This document shows positions 33,460-45,499 of a DNA stretch of 64,000 nucleotides, piece by piece. The notes under the pieces are model-generated. The model worked only from the letters and a program-made list of their open reading frames with translations, had not been told where the DNA came from and ran no database searches. Location: NCBI GenBank assembly GCA_958450325.1, contig OY288251.1, positions 14,340,001 to 14,404,000 on the forward strand, in the 5' to 3' direction. Source of the DNA: Agrostemma githago (lineage: Eukaryota > Streptophyta > Magnoliopsida > Caryophyllales > Caryophyllaceae). Both the position numbers and the translations under genes were made by a program. How positions within the stretch are numbered: the stretch's first letter is position 1; every line of letters starts with the position of its first letter.

Positions 33460-34257
33460 TGTGGACATGACATAGGTCCACCCCGACGCGGCCACGCGCG
33501 GGTTTGGGGAGGCGAATGAATCTCCATATGAGAATGGATCGAATTGAAATTTAAATCTATGTGGAGTCGCCACCGAACTTTGTGGGAGTTCGGGCTCATT
33601 CGAACCCACTCTATGTCGTAGTGGGCTGTATACAAAATACGGCCCATTTCCGATGTCAGAGTTTATTGGGCTCGTTTCTTTGCATTGCGATACCGATACC
33701 GTCACTACCGGTTTTCGTGTATAGAATGACTCTCGTGCGCCAACGGTTTCGGGCATCCGGAAACCGAGGTTCTGAGTAAGGGGTGAGGGTACGTGTTGGG
33801 AAGCCCACGAAGGACACCCAACCCCGCCCGCACATTGGCGGCCTCTACTAAGATATCGAAATACTTTCTAATGCACGCGCTAGTTGAACGGGAAAATGTT
33901 ATGCAAACAGTATTTTCCCTAAACATGTGATAGAATTGAAAGGCTTTCTATGTCGATTTAATGCAATTAATTCTAACGTCAAAGTTGAATTTTAGCATGT
34001 GGGTTCATTTTAGCACAATAAAATAAACAACCAAAATTGACAAAAGAAACAAACAAACGCGTTAGTAATGATATAACGATAATAACGGTTTGCGAATTAT
34101 TGAAATATGTAGAATGATGCATATAAGATACTGCAAGGTTTTGAAAAGGTGTTATTCCACGTGATTAATTAGGCACGTGTCGACCTAAATCGTAAAAAAC
34201 GGTTAACGGGACTCGAATGCTATGTAGGACTCACGGTATTGTCGTGATAAGGGGGCC

Positions 34258-34590
34258 ACTCGACCGAGTCATTGAGGGACTCGACCGAGTGGACCTCTGA
34301 AAAGTGGTCTGTCCAGATTAATTGACGGCACTTGACCGAGTTACGAGGGAACTCGGCCGAGTACATGCCCACTTGATCGAGTTATGACGAAACTCGACCG
34401 AGTGGTTGTCATGGGAGCATTCTGTCTCGCATTATGGACCCTACTCGACCGAGTTATTGACCAACTCGGTCGAGTACGTTGCCACTCGATCGAGTCACTA
34501 TGAGACTCGACCGAACGGAGGTTGAAAGAGCATCCTGCTCGATTTTTGTGATGTCACTCAATCGAGTGGCCTAGGCACTCGGTCGAGTGG
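34258..34590 (-). repeat. Expanded palindrome cluster, element 2 3' LTR
   Basis: Twelve ACTCGAYCGAGT-like palindromes in pairs 10-15 bases apart, against 4 in LTRs A and B and 8 in element 1. The added pairs look like unit duplications. Confidence 0.85.
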
Positions 34591-35639
34591 CACTTGTACG
34601 AACCAGGTTCGTTTCTTGCAATTTTGTTGATTGCGAGATTGTTTTCGATTTTTTGGTAATCGCTGTTTTTGTGGAATTGGATATAAATATCGTATTATTT
34701 ATACTCGATTCTAATTTTGATGCTCATCGCGTTCCATATTCGATCATTAGGTCGATATGGAATGCTAGAGTGAAAATAAGAGACAATTGATTTAAGTCGC
34801 CTTAAACTAACTATCGCGTTATGAGTAGATTTCCTCCGCGTTTAATAATGTCGTAATTCTAATGAATCGAATGACAATCATCTTAGCATCAATGGAAATC
34901 GCGTTAGCTAATTTATGTGACTAGATCGTTAGATTCGACGTCTAATTATGGAATTAGTATCGAATCTACGAGATTGACACTATGCTAGAATTGAAAGACT
35001 TGATTCCCTCGGCTTCTCCGACATCGTAATGAATCCCTATGGATTATGTGATGTCAGATCCGCGTCAACGTGTTTCGACCCTTATTAAAAGATGCTCGAT
35101 TTGAAAGTAGTTTTTTAGAATTGATGAAATATGTGACTAATGATAATAACGCGAACGAGATGAAGATTATTGTTTAAGTTAACTTGTCTCAATAATCAAG
35201 TAATTGGGGTGTCGGAATAAGCGACCGGCAACGCTGTGTGCGGTACACTTGTATATTCGGGTTTCCTTATTCCGACATCCCTCATACTCGGCACAAATCG
35301 AAAAGTATTTTAATGTCTTATACTAATTATATTATCGATATTACAGATGCAATAATTAAATAAAAAAAACAAAATGAAGAGAAGGAGGAAGATGACGAGA
35401 GGAAGAGAAGAAAGGGAGAATAGGGTTTTGCACCCTCAACCTACATGTTCTTGTCTCGGATAGGACTCGTAGTCGTGGCTTTAACACGGGAGTTTCGAGG
35501 TCTATGGAGTTTGAGTTGTGGTGGTTTAGGTTTTGTCTCCTAAAGCTAGGTTTAGGGTTTGCAAGTGTAGTGTGGTTTAAGGTAGAATTAGGGTTGAATT
35601 AGGGTTGAAAAGTGTGTTGAAGTGTGTGCATGGGGTTGC

Positions 35640-35780
35640 TTATATAGGCAAAGCCAAGGACCTCGGTTAGGGTTACTCGACCGAGTTACCAGTTGACTCG
35701 GTCGAGTGGCTCAGCGTGCCAGCAGTCGGGCCTGAAAAAAGGGCCCACTCGATCGAGTGGGTGGGGCACTCGATCGAGTG
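35640..35780 (-). promoter_or_regulatory. LTR promoter module, element 2 3' LTR
   Basis: TATATAA on the minus strand at 35640-35646, with four palindromes upstream (35675-35686 to 35767-35780), including CCCACTCGATCGAGTGGG. Same architecture as the other LTRs. Confidence 0.65.
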
Positions 35781-36168
35781 GCCCAGCTGGGTCGCGCGGA
35801 TCCATTGTTTCGGACCGTGACTTGAGTTTTTTGATGGGTTTGTGTTTGACTTGAACTTTTGATGTTGTTAGGGGCTGTTTTGTATGTCTCGGAAATGACT
35901 TTGACCGGGGTTGACCCAATCGCAAAAAGTCGGTTTTATTTCCGGTGTCGGTTTTGGCCCAAATTAGTTTTGTTTGACTAGGAATGGTCTACTGGGCCTG
36001 GATTTGAGGTCCGTTTTGTGAGATTTGTACTCCATAAGTGCTTAAGCCAACAACTAATGGTTTTGAGCCCATATCCGAGCGCGTAGAAACACGTTAGCGT
36101 CCGATCATCATCGGTTGTTTTTTGGAAACTACCATAGACACCTGACAGTCAAAATGCGGCTGTCTACA

Positions 36169-36179
36169 GAGCCCCCACT
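36169..36179 (-). other. Polypurine tract of element 2
   Basis: The minus strand reads AGTGGGGGCTC directly before TGTAGACA of the 3' LTR. Confidence 0.6.
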
Positions 36180-36740
36180 CTGACTGAGGCTTGGACAAGG
36201 CGAAAGTCAGAGTAGCCACCAGGCCAATCGTGGATTGAAACCTGGCGGGCTTCCGGTCGGGTCGTTTATAGTCCATTAGACTCGCGTGAAGGGCTCGCCA
36301 GCCATAAGCTAGAAGTCATACCTGAGCTGATGACGATATCTCCGTGGGGAATTGGACTTGTCGCGTAAGTCCTGGGTGCGCCTGCATGTAGGCTCATCCC
36401 GTGTTATTCCGGGGAAATGCCACCCAGGGCCTTCCGCTGGGGAGGTGCAGTGGGTTGCCTGTCCCTGTTTGAGTCGTACCTGTATAATTCACATAAAATT
36501 TGCATGCAACACGTAGGTAGTAAAATGACTCGCGCTGGGGAAAAATAATTTTTGAATTTTTGAAAGTTTGAATTTTTGAAAATTTTGAAATTGGCAATTT
36601 TTGACTCCTAAAGAAATTAGGAAAATTCGGGATGAATATTTTGTGCTAGTATCGGGATTAGGCTTGTGGGTTGATTCCTTTTGTAATTAGGAAACTTTTG
36701 TTCAAGGCAAGATATGGAAAGAGTGTTATAGAATCAATAC
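36180..36740. other. Non-coding spacer, element 2
   Basis: Counterpart of 3565-4136. No gene seen. Ends at the TATA box of the antisense gene. Confidence 0.6.
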
Positions 36741-36748
36741 TATAAATG
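36741..36748 (+). promoter_or_regulatory. TATA box of the antisense gene, element 2
   Basis: TATAAATG followed by CCCCTCCCTTG, 100 bases before the ATG at 36841. Conserved with element 1. Confidence 0.55.
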
Positions 36749-36840
36749 CCCCTCCCTTGTCATTGATTTTCCTCACAATCTCATCCACAATTCTTCCCTT
36801 CTCAAAATAAAGTCTTCTTATTTCTCTCAAGAAAATAGTC

Positions 36841-38718
36841 ATGGGAATCGACAGGTTGACTGTGATGCTGCAGTAATGGTCCCGACGTTTTAGGGACGGG
36901 GATAGAGTGACTTTGAATCAGACGGGTATTAGTCAACTGTACACATTTCGTCAGATGCAGGTTGATCGATATTTCCAGGATGCATGTTTGTCTTATTGGG
37001 ATGAAATATATCATGTCTTTGCCTTTCCTCGAGGAGAAGTTTGCCCTTTACCCGAGGAGATTGCTGCCGTGGGAGGATGGAACCCAATACTCCGTCCCGC
37101 TGTCCCGTATTCAATTTATGACCTAAGGAGGAAACTTCGGAAATTTCTAGGGCTTTCTCACAACGAGGTATCCCGTATGATGGAGGGTGATAATATTTCT
37201 CTGATCGACTTGGTTGAGAAATTTATGAATCCTCTTGATGTCCGGGTCAGACCGGCTTATAGCCGTAGGGCTTTTTCTTTCTGCATGCTCCATGTTTACG
37301 CTTTCGAAGGTCACATGGATTTGCTATCATGCATGGGAAACACCCGTCTTTTGACCGTAGTGGACTTGATGGAGACTGAACACAGCCCGACTTGACTGAT
37401 CACGGGTGAAATCATCCAAGGATTGGATAATCGCAAGAGGGATTCGTCGGTTTGTCTCACTGGAAGTACCCGCTTGCTGCAAGTATGTTACTTTGCATTT
37501 TTTTTCTTTTCAATTTCTCGATTTTTGACTTTTTCGCGACTTTGCCTGTTGCGGTGGGCACTCGATCGAGTCACCCTGGCACTCGATCAAGTGCCCTCGT
37601 AAAAACCTTTTGATCTGTTCTCAGAGGTACCACTCGATCGAGTCACCACGGCACTCGATCGAGTGCCCTCGTAAAAAGCCCCCTGTTCGTATGCAGGGGT
37701 ACCACTCGATCGAGCGTCCCAGGTACTCAACCGAGGGCCCTTAGGCGGACGCCTATTTCGCCTTGAGGACTCATGTTTTTGTTTCTTTTTTCAGATTTGG
37801 CTATATGAGTGGCTATCAGTGATAGATCTTCCTCTTGATGCGAGCAACTACCGTCATAACCAGGTGATGACGAGGAGACGGGCCATTGATTTTTCTCGCC
37901 AGATTACCCAGAAGTATTGGGACGAGGTGTTTTCTTTTCATAGTGGCCCGTTAATTCGATGGGTAGTACCATGGTGGCCCATCTATCTTTGGACTGGCTT
38001 GGACCCGAGAGACAGGGCTCGCTATCAGGTAATATTGTCCTTCAGGCAGACAGTTCACCTTTATCCGGACCGCATACTAAGGCAGTATGGGTGGACCCAG
38101 CGAATCCCAGGAGTTGAAGCAGTTATGAGTGACCCTACCCAACAGACCGATGTAATGTGCGACAATCGGATGCAAAGAAGGTATACCCGGCATACTTGGC
38201 CCGTCACCAAATCTCGTCACTCGACTTGGGTTTCCAGCTCTTACATGAAGTGGACTAAAGCGGGTGATGCTAAAGCCCGAGCTACTCTGAAGGTTGATGA
38301 GGCTTTTGACCTGCTGCGAAGGGAGCAAGCTAAGGATAACAGGGGATTCTTTGACGAAGGTGACACCCCGGCTACTATGGTCTGATTAATGTCAGGCCAA
38401 AAGAAAAAGACCAAGACTCAAGCTGGAGGGTCCAGTGCTAAAGGTGCTTGGGGGAAAGTAAGCCCCCAGACTGACTTGGAGAGGAGACTGGGCCCAAAAC
38501 TAGCCGTGCAGGACCGACTTGGCCCACGGGATAGGCTACCCGAGCACGTGCGGGCTCGACTTGGGCCAAGGACTGTTGCAGAAGACCCGCTGTCGAATAA
38601 AAGGGTTCGAGCTAAGGAGGTTCCCCTTGTGATTCGGGAACGCTCGCCCCCGCCCCGTCGACCTCGGGCTTCACGCGACCCAAAGGACAAAGGAAAGGGC
38701 AAGATGCCGGGATATTAG
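36841..38718 (+). pseudogene. Antisense PMD-like spliced gene, element 2 copy
   Basis: Exon 1 36841-37482 and exon 2 37795-38718, same layout as element 1. Motifs include YHVFAFPRGEVCPLPEEI, GSTRLLQ joined to IWLYEWLSV, YPDRILRQYGWTQRIP and a basic tail ending KDKGKGKMPGY. It keeps the roughly 23 nt missing from element 1, so exon 1 is in frame throughout. It carries stops at codon 12 (36874), at 37393 and at 38383. The two copies are broken at different places, so the ancestral gene was intact after the copies separated. Confidence 0.6.
37483..37794 (+). other. Predicted intron with expanded palindromes, element 2
   Basis: 312 nt, donor CAA|GTATGTT, acceptor TTTTTTCAG|AT. It has six palindromes at 37559-37735 against four in element 1. 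The extra pair looks like a unit duplication, since GCCCTCGTAAAAA repeats. Confidence 0.65.
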
Positions 38719-39111
38719 CCTCCTTTGTTTTATTATTTAGATATTATTACTATTTTTTGGTGTGATTTTTTTTTGTGTATGCCGTTTTGGCGTTTTTTTT
38801 ATGTAATTCCCGAGTTTATTGGTTTTTTAATAAAGACGTATTAGTGAATACCATTCCTGTCTTTTCGTTTATTGCAGTGGTTGTACCCTTTTGAGGGGTT
38901 GCCTACGTATCCACAATTAGCGGAATCAAACCAAACGTAGTTCAAAATTGATTTGGTTTTTGCAATTTTTGAAATACATCAAGACTATTAGTGCGAGATG
39001 TGCGACAGTAGAATAGTTAATTCTAACTTATAGACTTGTCTAAATTTTTTTGAAAATTTATAAAAAAGGCAAATTTTTATAAATTTTTGCAAATGACATT
39101 GAGATGGGAGT
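38719..39111. other. Convergent 3' region, element 2
   Basis: No gene. AATAAA at 38829-38834 matches element 1 and probably serves the antisense mRNA. Confidence 0.55.
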
Positions 39112-40468
39112 TTATGGGTAATAGCGCTTCAGCTGGTCAAAGTTGGTTGAGTTGACAAATTCGTTCCCGTCCAAGTCTGTCAGCATCACCGCTCCCCCTG
39201 ATAGGACCTTCTTGACTAAGTATGGCCCAGCCTAATTGGGCTTGAATTTCCTCCTTGGGTCAACCGGTAGTAGTAAGGCACGAGCCGATTTTAGGACCAG
39301 ATTCCCTTCTTTGATATTTCTGCGCCTAACTCTTTTGTTGAAAGCCCGTTGGATCCTCTTTTGATATACTTGGATATTGTTGAGGGCCCGGGATCGCCGT
39401 TCGTCCAAAAGGACTAGCGAATCGTATCGGGCTTGGACCCAATCTGCTTCAGGTACTTGGCTTTCAAGTAAAATCCTGAGGGATGGCACTTCTACCTCAA
39501 CCGGCTGGACTGCTTCCATTCCATATGCCAAATAATATGGAGTTGCTCCGGTTGCGGTGCGGTTTGAGGTTCGATATCCCCATAGGGCAAAGGGTATTTT
39601 GTCGAGCCAGTCCCGATAATTCTCAGCCATCTTTTTAAGTATGGTGACAATTGTTTTATTGGCCGCTTCTACCGCTCCATTTGTTTGGGGACGGTAGGGA
39701 GAAGATGTATGCCTTTGAATCTTGTACTTTGCTAGCAACGCAGCGGTTTCAGCCTGGAAGTGGGTCCCGTGGTCACTGATGAACTCATGCCATATCGGCA
39801 TATGATCTTATTTTGGATAAATTTGGCCACGTGCTTGGCGTTCAAGACACGGTATGACTTGGCTTCGACCCATTTGGTGAAGTAGTCGATGGCCACTAAA
39901 ATGAAGCAATGACCTCCCGTCCCGGAAGGGTGCACCTTTCCAATTATATCAATGCCCCATGTCGAAAATGGTCATGGTGATTTCATGGTATATAATAGGG
40001 AAGATGGCATATGTTGTACGTTGGCAAAGATCTGACAATTATGGCAGTGCTTGACGTATAATTGGCAGTCTGTTTCCATGGTGTTCCAGTAATATCCGAG
40101 CCTCATGATTTTTCGGGCTAGCATATGGGCGTTCATATGCAACCGTTTTCACCATCGTGTACCTCGGTCATAACCTTTTCGGCCTGTATTTTGTCGATAC
40201 ACAGGAGGAGAGCCCCCTGTGCCGTCTTTTTGTATAATTGCCCGTCGTTCGTGCGAACAAATTGGGTCGCCAATCTTCGCAAGGCTTTCTTGGCCCGGTT
40301 TGCAGTTTCCAGGGGATACTCTCCCGTTGCCAAGTAGGTTAGTATTGACTGATACCAAGGTTCTGGGTCGGTTAGCTCGATGTCCTGGATGGCGTGTACA
40401 TATGCCGGCTCGGACCGCCTTTCGACGCAGATTGGCATGCTAGTTAGATGGTCTGGTATATTTAGCAG
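39112..40468 (-). pseudogene. INT: Integrase of element 2
   Basis: Contains AIDYFTKWVEA, FISDHGTHF and GAVEAANK with DD35E spacing, and ends KRYYP with TAA at 39112. A 7-bp deletion near 39790 shifts the frame, and TGG to TAG near 39233 truncates the C-terminal domain. Element 1 differs at both sites, so the lesions arose separately. Confidence 0.82.
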
Positions 40469-40843
40469 GGATGCTAATTTGGAAAGTGCATCTGCAAACT
40501 GATTTTCTTCCCGAGGCAGATAGATATATTCCACCTTCTGGAATTGTTTCTCTAGAACCCTTACTCGTGCTTGGTAAGCCACGAGATTGGCGTTCCGAGT
40601 TTTCCATTTTTGGAGTGCTTGATTGATGACCAGTGATGAGTCACTGTGGACCCGGAGGTTTGTTACCCCTAAATCAGCAGCGGCTTGCAACCCGTGAATG
40701 CATGTTTCATACTCGGCTGCGTTATTGGTCACGTCAAAGTCCAATTTGATGGATAAGGGGGTATGCTCCCCTCGTGGTGAGATTAACAGAATCACGACCC
40801 CAAATCCTCGAAAATTGGATGCTCCATCGAAATACAAATCCCA
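40469..40843 (-). pseudogene. aRH: Archaeal-type RNase H, element 2
   Basis: YFDGAS, NNAAEYE, HSDSSL and FADALS hold the four acidic residues (about residues 91, 129, 153 and 203 of the open stretch ending at 40133). Well conserved with element 1. The domain itself is unbroken, but the polyprotein is dead. Confidence 0.8.
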
Positions 40844-41416
40844 TGTTTCGGTATCGGTATGGAATATGTCTTCATCAGGAAGGGCCCAAGTATCGGTGTG
40901 GCCCTCTTCGGATATCGGGCTATCGGCAAGGAATTCTGCCACTACCCGGCCCTTGATGGCTTTCAATGGCACAAATTTGAGGTCAAACTCTGCGAGCATC
41001 AAAGTCCACCTGGACATTCTGCCATTGAGGATGGGCTTCTCGAACAGGTACTTGATAGAATCCATTTTGGATAACACATGTACCTCGTGACTCAGCATGT
41101 AATGTCGGAGCTTTTTAGTGGCCTAAACCAAATCTAGGCACGTTTTCTTGAGCATTGTGTACTTGCATTCGTAATCTAAGAACTTTTTACTGATGTAGTA
41201 AATAGCTCGTTCTTCTGAGTCGACTGTCTGGGCAAGCATAGCCCCCATGGCTGTCTCGGTCGTTGTAAGGTATAACGACAAAGGCAAACCGGGTTGAGGT
41301 GGCATTAATACTGGCGGTGCAGACAGGATCTCCTTGATTTTGTCAAAAGCCCTTTGACATTTATCATCCCATAGTATCCGCTCTCCGATCTTCAGTTTTT
41401 TTGAAAATGGGCTCAC
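40844..41416 (-). pseudogene. Degenerate first RNase H, element 2
   Basis: YLTTTETAMGAML, YYISKKF and MDSIKYLF mark the canonical RNase H position. The two catalytic Asp are absent, as in element 1. A TGG to TAG stop near 41128 breaks the frame. Confidence 0.7.
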
Positions 41417-41449
41417 ATACCATGGTTAACTTTGAAATAAACCGGCTGA

Positions 41450-42231
41450 TGTATTGGACTTTCCCGAGAAACCCCCTTATTTCTTTTTCGGTCTTGGGTG
41501 GTTGCATCTCGGTGATGGCCTTGATTTTAGCTGGGTCGACCTCGATGCCGCGTTGGCTAACGATATGGCCCAGTAATTTACCCGATGTTACCCCGAAACT
41601 TCATTTTTGAGGGTTTAGCCTCACGTTGTATTTGCGTAGTCGGGTGAAAAATTTTCTTAGGGCCGCAATGTGCCCACTTCGGTCCTTGGATTTGACGATC
41701 ATATCGTCGACATAAACCTCTACTTCCTTGTGCATCATATCGTGTAGTAAGGTAGTGGCGGTCCGCTGATAAGTGGCCCCGGCATTGTTAAGCTCAAATG
41801 GCATGACGGTGTAACAGTAAGTACCCCAAGGTGTAATGAAGGTGGTCTTACTCATATCCTCCTTTGCCATTTTGATTTGATTGTATCCGGCATACCCATC
41901 CATGAATGATAGAAGGGCATGATGCCGTGTTATCCACCAGTATGTCGATGTGTGGTAACGGAAAATTGTCTTTTGGGCTGGCCTTGTTAAGGTCCCGGAA
42001 GTCCACACATACCCGCACCTTGCCGTCCTTCTTGGGTACCAGCACGATGTTTGCGACCCAGTCTAGATATTCAGACACTTGTATAAAGCCCGCTTTGAAT
42101 TGCTTGTCGACTTCTTCTTTGACTTTCAGAGACCATTCGGGCCTCATTCTTCGGAGTTTCTGTTTTACCGGTTTGCACCCATCTTTGATGGGTATTCGGT
42201 GTTCAGCTATTTCCCGATCTATTCCCGGCAT
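41450..42231 (-). pseudogene. RT: Reverse transcriptase of element 2
   Basis: VDFRDLNKA, SFMDGYAGY and YVDD are present. A 2-bp deletion near 41925 shifts the frame, and TGC to TGA near 41600 ends it in NPQK. TAT to TAA near 42233 separates it from the upstream part. Confidence 0.83.
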
Positions 42232-42237
42232 GTCCTT

Positions 42238-42756
42238 TTAGGACCATGCGAAAACGTCTTTGAATTCCTGGAGGAGGTCTGTGAATTGTTTTCTCTCCTC
42301 AGGATCTAAGGATAGGCCCAACTTAAGCATCTGGGGCTCTAAAGTGGTTCCCACATTGATGGACTCGGTTTCTTCGATTACCGGATCTCGGGACTCCCTT
42401 TGTTCGAGCTGCTTGATCAGATGCGGAGGCAGAGGTACCTGTTCGTCGGGTTTCTCAATGTCATTGCATATAAAATTTTTGGAATTGAAAGAATTTTGGA
42501 AATAAGACAACTCGTAAACATAACGGTTTTCGTTATTATTATTAATGGTAAATTTTGAGAAAAGCTCGAATAGAGCGGCCATCTGCTCGTTGGTCAGTGG
42601 TGGGATAGGGAGAGGTCTTGGGACAGGCCCCGAGACCTCAGTGGAAGTGGCTAAGGGAAGAGGGGTTACAGACGTGACTCTAGCACCAGACCCTCTAGAC
42701 TCGGACTCAGACTCCGACACTGACTCAGACTCTGACTCAGACTCGGTATCCGGCAC
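42238..42756 (-). pseudogene. Acidic linker before RT, element 2
   Basis: It starts with an SE-repeat (DTESESESESVSESES), then a Pro-rich part, then the approach to RT ending KDVFAWS. Upstream, TGG to TGA (about 42825) and a 1-bp deletion near 42786 cut it from the protease frame. Confidence 0.7.
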
Positions 42757-42821
42757 GTCTCCCTCGCCAGTGGTCAGCTTGTAGGTCGTTCTTGGCCATT
42801 AGTCCACTTGATGGTCTTCCT

Positions 42822-45499
42822 TCAGGCCTTTTTTCCTGTATCTGCACCAACTTCGGTGATCAGCCTGGTTGGGTCAAACCGATCGCTGCGGAGGATCAGA
42901 TTGACCAAATCATCCTTTGAAGCGGGGAGAGCTTTGTCTTCTCCAAATAGGAGCCCCAGCATGGGCTCGGAGTTGTTTTCCCCTTCCTTGGACTCCGCTT
43001 GAACAAGGGTGAATATATCATCAGGGATGAAATTGCATTCCCGAGCCGTTTTGGTCTCGGGATATGTGATGGTGGGCTGATAGAGGCCCACTTGAATAGC
43101 TCCGAAAACTGGAGTGACGAAGTAGTCGGTTAAATTCGGGCTATAAGAGCCTATGTAAGTACCCTTGAGAATGTTGATGGCCTTGTGAATTCCGGCCCGA
43201 ACCACGTTTTCTGGGGTTATAGCATACCCCAATCCGAACTGGGACTCGCCGTCGTTCAGGACTTCGATAATCTTCCCAGCTGGAAGATATGGCCTTGAGG
43301 TAGCCCCCGGTAAGTAGCCCAAATTTTGTAGCATCATGTCGATGCTAGTGGTGAAGTAGGGCCTAAAGAGATACTCTTCTTCGATCATGCCCACGAAATC
43401 GAATCCTCGTGGGTCGGCCCGGCCTGTAGCATTGCAGCTTGCTACAGTAATGGGGATGGCTTCTAGTGTGATGACACCGTCCCGAAGTGGCATCTTAACT
43501 TTCCGGTGGAGGGTAGAGGATACGGCCTTGACTGCATGGATCCAAGGCCTTCTTAGTAGTAAGTTAAAGGATGAGGTGACGTTGATCACCTGAAACTCCA
43601 ATTCTTTTTCAATTGGGCCCGTTATGATCGTCAGCTTAACGACCCCGGCTATCGGTTTTGGGCTTTCGTTGAAAGCCTGAATAGTTTGTGCCGTCGGAAG
43701 ATAGTCGGCATCGGTGATGCCGAGGGCCTTAGCGGTCCTCAAGGGTAGGACATTAACGGCGGACCCATCGTCGATAAGGGTCATCGAGAGGTACTTCCCT
43801 CGGCAAATGACCGTGATGTAGAGGGCCAGATGATGGTTTGGCCCGAACGCCGGTAGATCAGACTCGGAGAAGGTGAAGAGTGGGCCTTCTTCCTTGGACT
43901 TGCCTTTGAGATAAGGCATAATAGTGGCTACCATTTCAGAGGGGGTAACCTGAGAGTCGACCTTGATTTCATCGAGAGCCTTAGTTAGTGCTTCTCGATG
44001 TGCTTGTGAACTGACCAGTAGTTGCCATATGGTTAAGTCGGCTCGAACCCTCTTCAATTGTTGGACCAAGGCCGTGTCGTTGCTTGGTTCTTCAAGGGTA
44101 GGTTCTGTCCTGGCAGGTTCAGTGACGGATGTAGGGATAGAACGCCCAGCTGCGGCGAGGTGGTTGGTGGCTAAGGCTTTGGAATTAGCCTTTCGAACCT
44201 CTTCGAGGGTGATGGGGACAACTTCCCCTTTGGCTAAGTACACATCTTCCTCGTCATCGAACCATATCCCATTGATTTGTGGGATATAAGGGGAGATAAG
44301 GTGTGGACAGTCGATTACCTCACCGGTGAATATCGCGTAGGTACTGAACGGGTTTTCTTTGTTGCTCGGCTTGTCCCCGGGCAATGGTATCTTCCCACTT
44401 TCGATCAGATCTTGGATCAAATGCTTCAGTTTCCAGCATTTTTCAGTATCATGCCCATTACCACGATGATATTGGCAGTAGGCTTGGGCGTTATAACTTT
44501 TGGGCCTCTTCTCCACTGGAAGCTCGGGCATCGGGCCTATCGGTTGGATCAGACCCTTTGAAGATAGCCTTTGTAAGGCATAAGGATAGGTAGTCCCTAT
44601 ATCTGTGAATACCCGATTTGGTGTATTCTTTTTGGATGAGGTGTCAAGCAGATTTACCTCATCAAAGATGCTGCGAGTTGCAGCTGCAGGTGTGGGCTTG
44701 CTCGTGGATGAGCTTGCCCCTTGATAGCCCTTGGTAGAGGCCTTAGTCAGGCTCTCTAACCGTAAGTCATCCTCAATCCTTGTACCCATTTCAGTAAGGG
44801 TAGCAAAATTAGGGATAGCAGCATACCGGAGATGGACCCGGTAGGAAGGGAGGAGGTTCTTGACAAAAGCCTCCACTAGTACCTTCTCGCTGGGCTTATC
44901 AACCAGCTTAACACTCTCGGCCCGCCATCTCTGTAGATATTTGGTGAACCCTTCTTTGGGCTCCTGGGCCATTACTTCCAGAGTACGCATTGTAGTATGA
45001 ATCTCGGTATTATCAGCGTAATTCCGAGCAAATTCGGTCGCCACATCATCCCAGGTCTTGTATTTCTTCGAATCGAGCCTGTAGTACCAGGCCTTAGGAT
45101 GCTTCTCGAGGGAGGAAGGGAATAAGTGCGTAAACATAGTGGACTTCACCCCCTTTACCGCCATGAAATCTTTGAATGCCCGGATGTGGTGGACCGGGTC
45201 TTCGGTATCCTCAAACATTGGAATTCCCGTAAGGTTGAGGTTAGCGGGTAGCTCGTCATTCAAAGGCGAATAGGAACGAGCAATTTCAGTGTGGATCGAG
45301 TTGTTCGTTGACAGGTGAACTTGTTCCTCAAGCCTGCGAACAGCGCTGACTAGTTCAGCTATGGGCCAGTGGGCTCGGATCCAGGAGGAGGAGTTCCCTT
45401 CTCCATTGCTCCCACACGAGTGGCGAGTGCCGTTTGATCCTTCTGGATGGCAGTTAATTGGGCTTCGATCTTCTCTAGGGCATCCTTTAATGCGTCCAT
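42822..45499 (-). pseudogene. GAG-PRO: Gag-protease of element 2
   Basis: ATG at 45499 (MDALKDALEKIEAQL). A 1-bp deletion near 45366 shifts the frame. From 45263 it is open for 813 codons. Gag capsid-like text begins PMFEDTEDPVHHIRAF; the zinc knuckle C263, H266, H271, C276 lies in CQYHRGNGHDTEKC. Protease has DDGSA at 498-502. The usual LLGRPW reads LLRRPW, a change at a conserved Gly. It ends at a stop near 42825. This is the better-preserved gag of the two Tat elements. Confidence 0.83.

Larger units (their letters stand above)
33460..36168 (-). repeat. 3' LTR of element 2
   Basis: 2709 bp. It has the largest transcribed palindrome cluster (12 copies, 34258-34590). A TATA box (TATATAA on the minus strand) is at 35640-35646 with palindromes at 35675-35780. 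The partner LTR lacks about 480 bp equivalent to about 33559-34038. Confidence 0.92.

Noticed and set aside
34258..34590. Regularly spaced palindromes resembling a CRISPR array
   Set aside because: The units are palindromes with variable spacing and related spacers within plant LTRs. There is no cas gene and the host is a eukaryote.
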